64,000 bases of DNA, from positions 1,302,001 to 1,366,000 of the forward strand of contig NC_009712.1 of the NCBI RefSeq assembly GCF_000017625.1, read 5' to 3'. Made by a program: the position numbers and the translations under genes. The stretch's first letter is position 1, and each line of letters begins with the position of its first letter. Below, piece after piece: positions 25,830-33,915 of this stretch. This DNA is from Methanoregula boonei 6A8 (lineage in GTDB: Archaea > Halobacteriota > Methanomicrobia > Methanomicrobiales > Methanospirillaceae). Under the pieces are notes generated by a model that saw only the letters and a list, made by a program, of their open reading frames with translations, was not told the DNA's origin and did not search any database.

Positions 25830-26353
25830 TCGGATCCTCGTACAAGCACCCGGCTCGCGGGGAGGTAGAGGATCTGAACGATAATCGCATTAAACACTGC
25901 CGTTATAACCACGATCGGGACAAAGACCACGACAAATGCGCCGAGACTGCCATTGAACGTGGAAAGGATGGTGGCAGCAACGCAGATGATCGCAACAGCC
26001 GCAAAGGAAAAGCCGCTCACGAGCGTTGCAAGGAAGGTGGTGACAGTCGGGGCAAACTTTGTCCGGGACGAGAGGAGCGCGTACAGGCCAAAGCAGGAGA
26101 GGGCACCCAGCGGTTCGCTTATCAGGTTTGCCGGGGGGAATATGGAACTGGATATCAGCATCGAGAGAAGGCCGGCCACGATACCTATTCCGAGGGCCTC
26201 GTATACTCTTGGACGGACCAGGATGATCGCAAGGCAGTAGAACGCAATGATCATGTTGGGCGTCAGCGGGGTATGGAGCATGGCAAGGAAATACCGCAGG
26301 ATAGCCCCGATGGCAAGCAGGATACCGACAATGGCAATGTCTTTTGACTTCAT
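25826..26353 (-). CDS. ECF transporter S component, substrate unknown
   Basis: 175 residues with five to six helices (MKSKDIAIVGILLAIGAILRYF at the start), the size and topology of an ECF substrate-binding subunit. No vitamin-specific signature (for example the ThiT or BioY patterns) is recognised. The operon is divergent from moeA, but the gap is over 600 nt, so a cofactor link is only suggestive. A TATA-like element on the minus strand near 26470 would give a leader of about 95 nt with a CCGCC/GGCGG hairpin (26417-26432). Confidence 0.82.
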   Translation of the reverse strand: MKSKDIAIVGILLAIGAILRYFLAMLHTPLTPNMIIAFYCLAIILVRPRVYEALGIGIVAGLLSMLISSSIFPPANLISEPLGALSCFGLYALLSSRTKFAPTVTTFLATLVSGFSFAAVAIICVAATILSTFNGSLGAFVVVFVPIVVITAVFNAIIVQILYLPASRVLVRGSE

Positions 26354-26986
26354 GATAATTTCACACCGGAATTAAGGCACTGGATCGAGAGGGGCATACA
26401 CAAACGTGATGCGATACCGCCTGTCATGGCGGGGAAACCGTACCTGATGCATACTTTTGTTCATTGATGTATTAAAATGTAACTTTGTCGGACTCTGCCA
26501 GCCGGTTGCCAGAACTGGGACTGGATCTGCCATATGCGCTAATCTCATGATCAATCGCTGCTGAGTACTTAGCGCATTGTCTCCACCGCAGAAGTACATC
26601 CTTAATCCTTTTCTTAACAGGTGTCGGAAATATGGATTCATGCGGTGGCAGATCGCATACGTGGGAGAATAGAACACAACTGCCACGGTCTTTTTTGCCT
26701 TCTTCACCCGCACTTCCCACGTGAGATCGGATCCCTCCCGGGAACCAGATCCGGCGAAATATTCTCTTCCGAAACACACTCCGGTAATCCAAAGATGTGA
26801 CAATCACCGGGGTTAGTGATTCCCCCGGGGTCTGATGAAAAAATGATCCTGCATCGAATTCTTTATTGAGGATCACCGGGAAACGGTACTAAAACCGGCC
26901 CCGCACCGGCACGGACCGTATTCCATGTCCCGCACGAAACTCCTTTTAGCCGCTCCCGCTGCTACAGAACAGACCGGGGGTGCCGC
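26354..26986 (+). other. Intergenic region between S component and moeA
   Basis: About 630 nt. Open frames on the minus strand (26372-26803 and 26472-26876) overlap each other in different frames, start with poor codons and do not look like proteins. It contains a leader hairpin at 26417-26432 and the dyad at 26802-26821. It may hold a decayed gene; I see no recognisable remnant. Confidence 0.5.
26802..26821. promoter_or_regulatory. Inverted repeat, candidate operator
   Basis: AATCAC (26802-26807) and GTGATT (26816-26821) form a 6-8-6 dyad. A second overlapping stem, CCGGGG (26807-26812) with CCCCGG (26823-26828), is mutually exclusive with it as RNA. It lies between two divergent transcription units, so a DNA-binding site is plausible. 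Confidence 0.3.
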
Positions 26987-28897
26987 ATGGTAAAACGCTA
27001 CCTTTCCCTTACCTCGTTTGACGAGGCATTGTCCCTTCTCAAATCCACGTTTCCCGGTCCCGGCCGGACCGAGATAGTCCCGGTTATCCGGGCATTGGGA
27101 CGGGCCGTGGCACAACCGGTGTATGCCCGGTACGCGGTTCCCGAGGTAAACCTTGCTGCCATGGACGGGATTGCTGTAAAGAGCCGGGACACGATCGGGG
27201 CCTCGGAACAGCACCCGGTCACGCTCGGGCAGGCAGCACGGGTCAATACCGGAAACGTTCTCCCTGAAGGATTCGATGCAGTGATCATGATTGAGGACAC
27301 TTGGGAGGTAGGTGATAAATTCCAGATCCGGAAAAGTGCCTCCCCCTGGCAGCACGTTCGCCCGGCCGGGGAAGACATCCGGGAGGGACGGCTTGTCCTC
27401 CCCAAAGGGCACGTAGTGCGGGCCTTTGATATCGGGGCCCTTGCCACCTATGGGATCACTGAGATCGAATCCACCACCGCAGGTGTAGGCATCATCCCCA
27501 CGGGAAGCGAGCTTGTCCCGCTCGGGGTCCACCCGCGGCCTGGGCAGGTGGTGGAGAGTAACACTATCATGGCGCAGGTGCTTCTCGAATCTATGGGGGC
27601 TTCCTGTACGCGCCTGCCCATTGTCCGGGACGATCCCACCCTTATTGAAGAAGCACTCAGGGCCGCTGCAACCGCAAACGACCTGGTTATTATCTCCGCC
27701 GGTTCCTCGGCCGGCACTCGCGACTTCACAGCCGGGGCAATTGCTGCGGTCGGCGAGCTGATCTTCCATGGGGTTGCAGTAAAACCGGGTAAACCGATGA
27801 TGCTAGGGAAGATTTCAGGAACACCGGTTATCGGTCTGCCCGGCTATCCCCTTGCAGCCCAGACCGTGCTGCGCGAGTTTGCCGTCCCGCTCTTGGAACA
27901 CTGGGGGCTTGCACCCTTCGCGAAACACGTGGTCCGTGCACGTCTTGCCACACCCCTTGCATCAGATCTCGGGTTTGACGAGTTTGTCCCGGTCTCTGTG
28001 GGAAGAATCGGCACCCGGCACTGGGGGATCGCCCGCTCCCGGAGCGCGGTTGTACAGATGTCCACTGTCAGGTCCAACGGCTATGCCCATATCCCGGCCC
28101 GGATCGAGGGGTACGATGCAGAACATGAGCTCGATGTTTTCCTCACCACCGACCCGGCCAATATCGAGAGGACGCTTCTCTTCTCAGGTGCCATCGACCC
28201 GGTGCTTGAGGAACTGGGCAACCTTGCCCATGACCGGGGACTCTTCATCCATACGGCAAATGCGGGAAACACCAGTGCCATCCTTTCGCTCAAACGGAAT
28301 GCCTGCCATGCAGCGCCCATGAGCTTGCCGGCCTTCTCCCTGCTCCGGGAAAACGCTACCCTTTTTTCCCTGCTTGAATCCATGGATCTTGTCTTTGTCA
28401 ATATCGCCACCCGGGAGCAGGGAATTGTTTCGTCAAAGGGAGTTAGTCCCGATACCCTTGATACTGTCTGCTGGGTCAACTCGGGCAGGGACACACCGGC
28501 CCGGCTCCTCTTTGATACACTGCTTGCCTCACACCACCTTTCCCCGGCCCAGGTACGGGGATACACAACTGAAGCAGCAACCCCGGGTGCGATAGCGGCC
28601 GCAGTCCAGGCCGGACAGGCCGATGCGGGCATCTGCTCGGAGGGGCTGGCCACATCCCACGGGCTCCGGTTCTTCCCCCTTGCAAAGGAGCAGTACGAAC
28701 TGGTGATGCGCAGGGAGATGCTCGGCGATCCCCGGATTATCTCCCTTATTTCCCTTGTCCAGGGCCGGGAGTTTAAGGCCCAGCTTGAACGAACCGGGGC
28801 CTATCATACGGCACTGACCGGCAGGATCCGCAGCCTCTCATCGGATACTTCCGATATTGATATTCCCTCATCTGCTCCTCCGTCCGTCATCCCATAA
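26987..28897 (+). CDS. moeA: MoeA-type molybdopterin protein fused to a periplasmic-binding-like domain
   Basis: 636 residues. Residues 1-400 are MoeA, which inserts molybdate or tungstate into molybdopterin: AMDGIAVKS near residue 55, PTGSELVPLG near residue 170, and SAGSSAGTRD near residue 240, where MoeA has SGGxSxG. Residues about 400-620 resemble the PBP-like (COG1910) domain that binds oxyanions or regulates; this fusion is common in archaea. The start is ATG 26987 behind GGGGGTG. It supplies the cofactor for formylmethanofuran dehydrogenase, fitting the nearby FmdE-like gene. Confidence 0.92.
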   Translation: MVKRYLSLTSFDEALSLLKSTFPGPGRTEIVPVIRALGRAVAQPVYARYAVPEVNLAAMDGIAVKSRDTIGASEQHPVTLGQAARVNTGNVLPEGFDAVIMIEDTWEVGDKFQIRKSASPWQHVRPAGEDIREGRLVLPKGHVVRAFDIGALATYGITEIESTTAGVGIIPTGSELVPLGVHPRPGQVVESNTIMAQVLLESMGASCTRLPIVRDDPTLIEEALRAAATANDLVIISAGSSAGTRDFTAGAIAAVGELIFHGVAVKPGKPMMLGKISGTPVIGLPGYPLAAQTVLREFAVPLLEHWGLAPFAKHVVRARLATPLASDLGFDEFVPVSVGRIGTRHWGIARSRSAVVQMSTVRSNGYAHIPARIEGYDAEHELDVFLTTDPANIERTLLFSGAIDPVLEELGNLAHDRGLFIHTANAGNTSAILSLKRNACHAAPMSLPAFSLLRENATLFSLLESMDLVFVNIATREQGIVSSKGVSPDTLDTVCWVNSGRDTPARLLFDTLLASHHLSPAQVRGYTTEAATPGAIAAAVQAGQADAGICSEGLATSHGLRFFPLAKEQYELVMRREMLGDPRIISLISLVQGREFKAQLERTGAYHTALTGRIRSLSSDTSDIDIPSSAPPSVIP

Positions 28898-28962
28898 CCG
28901 GGCCGGATCACCGCTGCCCTTTTAAAGGTGGCTTGCGGACAGATCCGGCAGGGGTCATTTGT

Positions 28963-30393
28963 ATGGAGATGCTTATCAACGGGAAAGCGGACGCAGGTAA
29001 CGGTTCCGCATGGATTGAGGTAATAAACCCGGCAACCGGGGAACTGGTCGAGCGGGTACCGGCCGGGTCAAAGGATGATGTGAATGCGGCAGTTGAATCT
29101 GCGGATCTCGCATTTGGGGCATGGTCGGAAAAAACCATGAGGGAGCGTGGCCTTCTCCTTGGCCGGGCCGCAGAACTGGTGCGCCGGGACCACAAACAAC
29201 TGGCCGAATTGTTAACCCGGGAACAGGGAAAACCGATCCGGGAAGCCATTGATGAGGTACGGGGCTGTGCCAATATCCTTGAGTACTATGCCTCTATTGC
29301 AGGCAAGCCGGCCGGCGAAGCGGTCAGCCTGGGTAAAGCCGGCGACTGCCTGGTGACACGTGTCCCCTTGGGAGTCTGCGGCGCGATCATCCCATGGAAC
29401 ATGCCGGTGATCATCATGGGCTGGAAGGTGGGCCCGGCGCTCCTTTCCGGAAATACCCTTGTCCTCAAACCGGCATCCACTGCACCCCTCACAAATCTGA
29501 AGATCGCCGGGCTCTTTTCCGAGGCGGGTCTCCCGGCCGGAGTGCTCAACGTGGTGACCGGATCAGGAGAGATCGCAGGAGAGGCGCTCGTGCAGCACAA
29601 GAGGGTAAAAAAGATCTCTTTTACCGGGAACGGAATCACCGGCCGGAGGATTCGGGAGCTTACCGGTAACCGGCTTGCAGCGCTCACGCTGGAGCTGGGC
29701 GGCTCAGACCCGATGATTGTGATGGCCGATGCAGATGTAAAAAAAGCGGTCGAAGGGGCGATCCGGGGCCGGTTCTATAACGCCGGACAGGTCTGCACTG
29801 CGGTAAAACGGCTGTACCTGCACGAGAAGATTGCCGAAGAGTTCATGCGCGAGCTGACTACAAAGGTCGAGGGGCTGAAAGTTGGAAACGGGCTTGTACC
29901 GGGAACCGATATGGGCCCGCTCAACAGCCCTGCCCAGCGCGACCGGATCGCAACCGTGGTCCATGAGATAACTGCAAACGATGAAGGAAAGATTCTGACC
30001 GGCGGCTGTCCGGTACCGGGAAAGGAGTATGAGCGGGGTAATTTCTATAAGCCTACACTGGTCGGGGACGTGCCCCCGGATGCGGCACTGCTGAAAAACG
30101 AGATCTTCGGACCGGTCTTACCGGTGATGACCTTCCCGGATCTTGCCACCGCGATTGCCGAAGCAAACCGCTCGCTGTACGGCCTTGGTGCGTCGGTCTG
30201 GACCCGGGACCTTGCCACGGTTAAAGAGTTTTTTACCCATGTTCACGCCGGGATCGTCTGGGTGAACCGCCACCTCACCCTCCCTCCCGAGGTGCCGTTT
30301 GGCGGTACCGAAGAGAGCGGGATAGGGCGAGAGAACGGCTTCCATGCCATAGACAGTTACACCCAGACAAAGACGCTCTTTTTAGGCTGGTAA
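28963..30393 (+). CDS. NAD(P)-dependent aldehyde dehydrogenase
   Basis: 476 residues from ATG 28963 (MEMLINGKADAG), with AGGGG upstream; TTG 28933 would add ten unlikely residues. The motifs are IIPWNMPVIIMGWKVGPAL, the LELGGSDP Glu and the nucleophile in AGQVCTAVKR. The usual SFTGS is SFTGN. Substrate unassigned: candidates include lactaldehyde (F420 biosynthesis) and non-phosphorylating glyceraldehyde-3-phosphate oxidation. A TTTTAAAG element near 28920 suggests its own promoter, 66 nt after moeA. Confidence 0.9.
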   Translation: MEMLINGKADAGNGSAWIEVINPATGELVERVPAGSKDDVNAAVESADLAFGAWSEKTMRERGLLLGRAAELVRRDHKQLAELLTREQGKPIREAIDEVRGCANILEYYASIAGKPAGEAVSLGKAGDCLVTRVPLGVCGAIIPWNMPVIIMGWKVGPALLSGNTLVLKPASTAPLTNLKIAGLFSEAGLPAGVLNVVTGSGEIAGEALVQHKRVKKISFTGNGITGRRIRELTGNRLAALTLELGGSDPMIVMADADVKKAVEGAIRGRFYNAGQVCTAVKRLYLHEKIAEEFMRELTTKVEGLKVGNGLVPGTDMGPLNSPAQRDRIATVVHEITANDEGKILTGGCPVPGKEYERGNFYKPTLVGDVPPDAALLKNEIFGPVLPVMTFPDLATAIAEANRSLYGLGASVWTRDLATVKEFFTHVHAGIVWVNRHLTLPPEVPFGGTEESGIGRENGFHAIDSYTQTKTLFLGW

Positions 30394-30402
30394 AAGAGGA
30401 GT

Positions 30403-31488
30403 TCAGGAATGCCGGCGCAGCAGGAGGGCTGCGGCACCAATCCCGGCAAGGCCAAAGGCTGCCGGGAAAGAGGCGCTTTTGGTGGTTGCCGGGAGCGCTG
30501 CCGTGGCCGCGGTTCCGCCTGCTACTACTGCCGTAGCATTGTTCCCGGTAACATCCGCTGCTGCGCCAGTAGCGGTTGCATTGGAAGAAACAAGGCCGGG
30601 GATCGGACAGGTACCTGATGTATCGTTGCAATCCGTTGTTGCCGGAACAACGGTAAATTTCGTGGACGCAGTCGCACTCTGGGTAATCGCGCTAACGGTC
30701 ACCAGATATTCATCGGGAGCAAACGTCGATGTATCCACCGGGAATGACCAGGTATTGAGCCCTGATGTCCCGGGCTGCACCGCGACCACACCTGAGGCAC
30801 CCGAAAAACCGGAGGAATCTGTCTTTTTTGTCGGCGTAAACGAGGATGAGGTGATATCCACTTTCAGGTTATCGCCCGCAGCGAGGCTCGTTGTACCGTT
30901 GAGGGTAAAGGAAGTCCCCTGCGGGACAGTGCCGGGAGATGCAATGCCTACGGTAGGCTGGCCGACAAAGAACGTGACCGTGGCAAAGGTGTCGTCGATA
31001 TTCTGGCTCCCGATAGCGGCAAGGAGTGCAGTTGCCGCATTCGTGCTCTGGAGGCTGCCGCTGCCGGTGAACTGGAAGACCGTTTTTCCGGTCTGTACAT
31101 TCTCTACCGCACCGGTTGAGGAATCATACACGATATCGAACCGCCCGTTTTCCATGGGATGCTGGACGATCACGAAGTACTGCCCTGGTGCAAGGTTTGC
31201 AGTATCGGCACTCTGGAGCTGGTACGAGTAGGTGTTGTCGTCGTTTACCGGGATGGTTGTAACCTTGGCGAAATTATACCCGATAAACCAGATCTGGAGC
31301 CCTACCAATGGGTGCCCGGTGGCGATCCCGCTGATCGTAACCGGGTCACCCTGTGCGATCACTGCGGACGAGCTGGTGCTCCCGGGTGTGAGGGTGATCG
31401 CGGCTGAGCCGGGAAACATGAGTACCCCGGCCAGCAACAGCAGGCAGACCGGCAGGCAGAATTTTATGATTCCGGGGAGGGCATTCAT
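30403..31488 (-). CDS. Secreted S-layer-like surface protein with C-terminal sorting segment
   Basis: 361 residues. An N-terminal signal peptide (LPVCLLLLAGVLMFPGSAA) precedes beta-rich repeats (SSSAVIAQGDPVTISGIATG and VGIASPGTVPQGTSFTLNG), a low-complexity Ala/Thr linker with a CNDTSGTCP segment, and a C-terminal helix followed by LLLRRHS. The end resembles the PGF-CTERM-type anchors of Methanomicrobiales surface proteins, but reads SASFPAAFGLAG instead of PGF. Extracellular and probably glycosylated (many N-x-T sites). It resembles the MEMAR-type S-layer family. Confidence 0.78.
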   Translation of the reverse strand: MNALPGIIKFCLPVCLLLLAGVLMFPGSAAITLTPGSTSSSAVIAQGDPVTISGIATGHPLVGLQIWFIGYNFAKVTTIPVNDDNTYSYQLQSADTANLAPGQYFVIVQHPMENGRFDIVYDSSTGAVENVQTGKTVFQFTGSGSLQSTNAATALLAAIGSQNIDDTFATVTFFVGQPTVGIASPGTVPQGTSFTLNGTTSLAAGDNLKVDITSSSFTPTKKTDSSGFSGASGVVAVQPGTSGLNTWSFPVDTSTFAPDEYLVTVSAITQSATASTKFTVVPATTDCNDTSGTCPIPGLVSSNATATGAAADVTGNNATAVVAGGTAATAALPATTKSASFPAAFGLAGIGAAALLLRRHS

Positions 31489-31697
31489 GGCAGGACTTCC
31501 TTATTGCGGGGTGTGGCCTGTCCTGTTGCAGGACAGGGTTTGAGTGCTCATCCTGTACTGGGACGGGCTCCTTAAAATAACCGGCTCACACCTCATTCTC
31601 TTTCCTTCCTTCAGTGTGCATCATCGCTATCTCGCGGGTCTGCGGGGCAAAAAGGAAACATAAAACGTTTAATGGCCTGAAAAACCAAGTACTTTTC

Positions 31698-32357
31698 ATG
31701 GACCACGAACATCACCAGGGCCACCACCCGGCGCATCACCACCACGGTGGGGAATTCGAGGCCCGGATTGCGGCCTGCAATGTTCCCGAACCGGTGCGTA
31801 CCTATCTTACCCGGTGCGCACATTTCCACTCCGCCCCGGCCCCGGGACTTTTGATCGGCGCCTTCATGGTGGACTATGCCCTCGAACTCCTGAATGCAAC
31901 CCCGGACGACAAGCTCTTTGCAGTCAGCGAGACACCCAAGTGTCTTCCCGATGCAGCTCAGGTAATCGCCCATGCCACCACCGGGAACGGGCGGCTCAGG
32001 GTCGTTCCCATCGGGCGCTTTGCGATCACCATGAACCGGGTCTCAACAGAAAAGACCGTAGATGGGTTCCGGGTGTACGTGGACATGGAGAAGATCAAGC
32101 AGTTCCCCATCATTGATGCGTGGTTCTCAAACAGTCCCGTATTCAGCAAGCATGCCCAGGGTAACGCCCTTCAGGAGCAGATCTTTATTGCGGGCAGACA
32201 ACTCCTCTCGTACGAGAAGGTCCGGGTGCCGGTTACACTCAAGGAGCAATGGAAGCCGGTGAAGTGCCCGACCTGCGGCGAGACGGTGCCGGACTACATG
32301 GTTGTGGACGGGAAATGCGGGGCATGCGGGCCGATGAAATACTATGAGAAGATCTGA
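31698..32357 (+). CDS. fmdE: FmdE-family protein (formylmethanofuran dehydrogenase subunit E region)
   Basis: 219 residues from ATG 31698. A His-rich N-terminus (HEHHQGHHPAHHHHG) precedes the FmdE fold (COG2191) and a C-terminal zinc ribbon (VKCPTCGETVP, then GKCGACGP). FmdE proteins accompany molybdenum-type formylmethanofuran dehydrogenase but are not a proven catalytic subunit. The His run could bind or store Ni or Zn (inference). A TATA-like element near 31660-31670 lies about 30 nt before the ATG. No other fmd gene is in the window. Confidence 0.85.
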   Translation: MDHEHHQGHHPAHHHHGGEFEARIAACNVPEPVRTYLTRCAHFHSAPAPGLLIGAFMVDYALELLNATPDDKLFAVSETPKCLPDAAQVIAHATTGNGRLRVVPIGRFAITMNRVSTEKTVDGFRVYVDMEKIKQFPIIDAWFSNSPVFSKHAQGNALQEQIFIAGRQLLSYEKVRVPVTLKEQWKPVKCPTCGETVPDYMVVDGKCGACGPMKYYEKI

Positions 32358-32666
32358 AAACGAGTTTAATTTTTTTCCTTTTTAAAAGAGAGACATACCA
32401 CTTTTTTTCTAAATTTATTTCATCACACACTTCAGAGGCAACTGATGTTGTTTACATCCCGCATCAGGACATTTCGCGGGACATAACGTGGTAAGCAGGA
32501 GTGCGGGAAAAACCTTGTTACTCCGAGAGGTAGCGGCGCTCCTCGCTCACGGGGATAGCGAGGGAGTACCTCGCAATACTCCAATATCCGGATAACTTCG
32601 AATAAAATCGCAGTTAAATCAAAGTTTATAGGTTACACTGATGAAATGCACAGTGAAGGAATTACC
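32358..32666 (+). other. Intergenic region with hairpins before lipoprotein gene
   Basis: About 310 nt. A T-rich stretch right after fmdE (32370-32385) is a likely terminator. Two overlapping, mutually exclusive hairpins follow: CCTCGCT (32541-32547) with AGCGAGG (32557-32563), and GGAGTA (32563-32568) with TACTCC (32577-32582). A TTTATAGG element at about 32625 is the probable promoter of the next gene. Confidence 0.45.
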
Positions 32667-33299
32667 ATGAAATCACTTTTCATCTGCGCATCTGTTATTA
32701 TCCTGATTATTATTTCCTGTATGGCGGGGTGTATCGCGAACCAGAATGCATCGGGAAATTCGCAAACGTCAACGTCTGTATCACCCGCTTTAGCAATGGT
32801 TACAACATCGGCATCATCAGGACAGAGCCAGGAAAACTCCAGCGATTGTTCAATCCCATCTCTGGTTTTCAATACCAGCCAGGAAACAACGAATGTCTCA
32901 TGGGGTTTTAGTTTCAGCAACGATAATGGGAGTTACGCGCTTCCCTATGGCTCCATCATCTATCACGGTTACGATGGGCTCACCCGGATATTTGACCGTA
33001 ACGGTACACAGATACTCATCGCAAATGATTCAGATAATCTGTCACCCACACCGGGTGGTTTGCTGCAGTCAACAAAGGTTGTGCAGGTTCCAAGCGGCGC
33101 ATTTCTCCAGGATAATGGGAATATGACGCAGATCCTCCTGAGTGGTACCTGCATTGGGACAATTATTAACGCAAACAGTTCATCGGTAGGGTCACCGGCA
33201 CCTTCCCGCCAGATCTGTCACTGCCCCATGGCGCCTGCGATAGCAACAACAACGACACAACAATCTACCCCAACCGATGGCCTTTGTCATTGCCAGTAA
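32667..33299 (+). CDS. Predicted lipoprotein, unknown
   Basis: 210 residues from ATG 32667 with GAAGGA 7 nt upstream. A signal peptide (KSLFICASVIILIIISCMAGC) ends in a lipobox-like CMAGC, so the protein is probably anchored outside the membrane. A Ser/Thr-rich linker leads to a beta-rich domain (residues about 60-165, including NVSWGFSFSNDNGSYALPYG) and a Cys/His tail (ICHC and LCHC). No family recognised. Confidence 0.7.
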   Translation: MKSLFICASVIILIIISCMAGCIANQNASGNSQTSTSVSPALAMVTTSASSGQSQENSSDCSIPSLVFNTSQETTNVSWGFSFSNDNGSYALPYGSIIYHGYDGLTRIFDRNGTQILIANDSDNLSPTPGGLLQSTKVVQVPSGAFLQDNGNMTQILLSGTCIGTIINANSSSVGSPAPSRQICHCPMAPAIATTTTQQSTPTDGLCHCQ

Positions 33300-33915
33300 C
33301 AAACGAGGTGACAATTACAGTTCCACTTACGCCATCGGTCAGAATGTCTCAAAAATCGATCGGCCCGATCTATTTCAGTATTTCAGCATTGATAGGGACC
33401 ACTATCTCTCATAATACCCGCCCCAGAAGAAAGGGGCAGGGGGCCCTGGCAAATTCTTTTCAGCGGGGGTACCCCTCAGTCAATTCCGGGAGGTTTGATT
33501 CCCGGACTCATGGATCCATATCAGGAACAATGACTAATCACATCCCCAGAAGCACTGGACGTACTCGCTGCACCAGAAATGGCAGTATTGTGCCAGATGG
33601 ACCTGAGTAGTGGCAATGCCGAGACAGCCTGTACTGCAAGGGCGGTCATGGCGGCAACCGCCACCAGGGACAGGACAAAGACCACCCTGTTTGCAGGAAA
33701 AGAAGTAAGGATTTGATTCGTACGTATTCTCCCGCCGGGTTAAGCTGATCTTCCCCTTACCCCTAATAAGGGCCATCGTTGAGTGCAGCATTTTTTTAAT
33801 CATGGTACCAGAATGGCCAGCTTGTATCGGGAGGGACTGTACAGCAAAAGTACGCAGATAACAAACATTTATTAAAAGGTGCCATAACTCATTGAACAAT
33901 AATTCAGGGAAAACC
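33300..33915 (+). other. Intergenic region with possible small minus-strand gene
   Basis: About 615 nt. It contains a GATC palindrome (ATCGATCGGCCCGATC near 33350-33365) like those at 42.4 kb, a 7-bp hairpin TCCGGGA/TCCCGGA (33485-33506) and one small candidate gene on the minus strand (33521-33685). A TTTATTAAA element at about 33866-33874 is the likely promoter of the response regulator. Confidence 0.45.
33521..33685 (-). CDS. Possible small membrane or secreted peptide
   Basis: A 54-residue frame from GTG 33685. The N-terminal half is a single hydrophobic helix (VVFVLSLVAVAAMTALAVQA) and the rest is Ser/Ala-rich (SGAASTSSASGD). The hydrophobic run looks like a signal or membrane segment. 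Against it, no ATG and no clear ribosome site are present. A hairpin at 33485-33506 lies just past its stop and could be its terminator. Confidence 0.3.
   Translation of the reverse strand: MVFVLSLVAVAAMTALAVQAVSALPLLRSIWHNTAISGAASTSSASGDVISHCS

Noticed and set aside
26372-26876. Two overlapping minus-strand frames (143 and 134 codons)
   Set aside because: They use different frames of the same DNA, and neither shows a fold, good start or homology-like motif.
26873-27769. 298-codon minus frame over moeA
   Set aside because: Shadow of the MoeA N-terminal domain.
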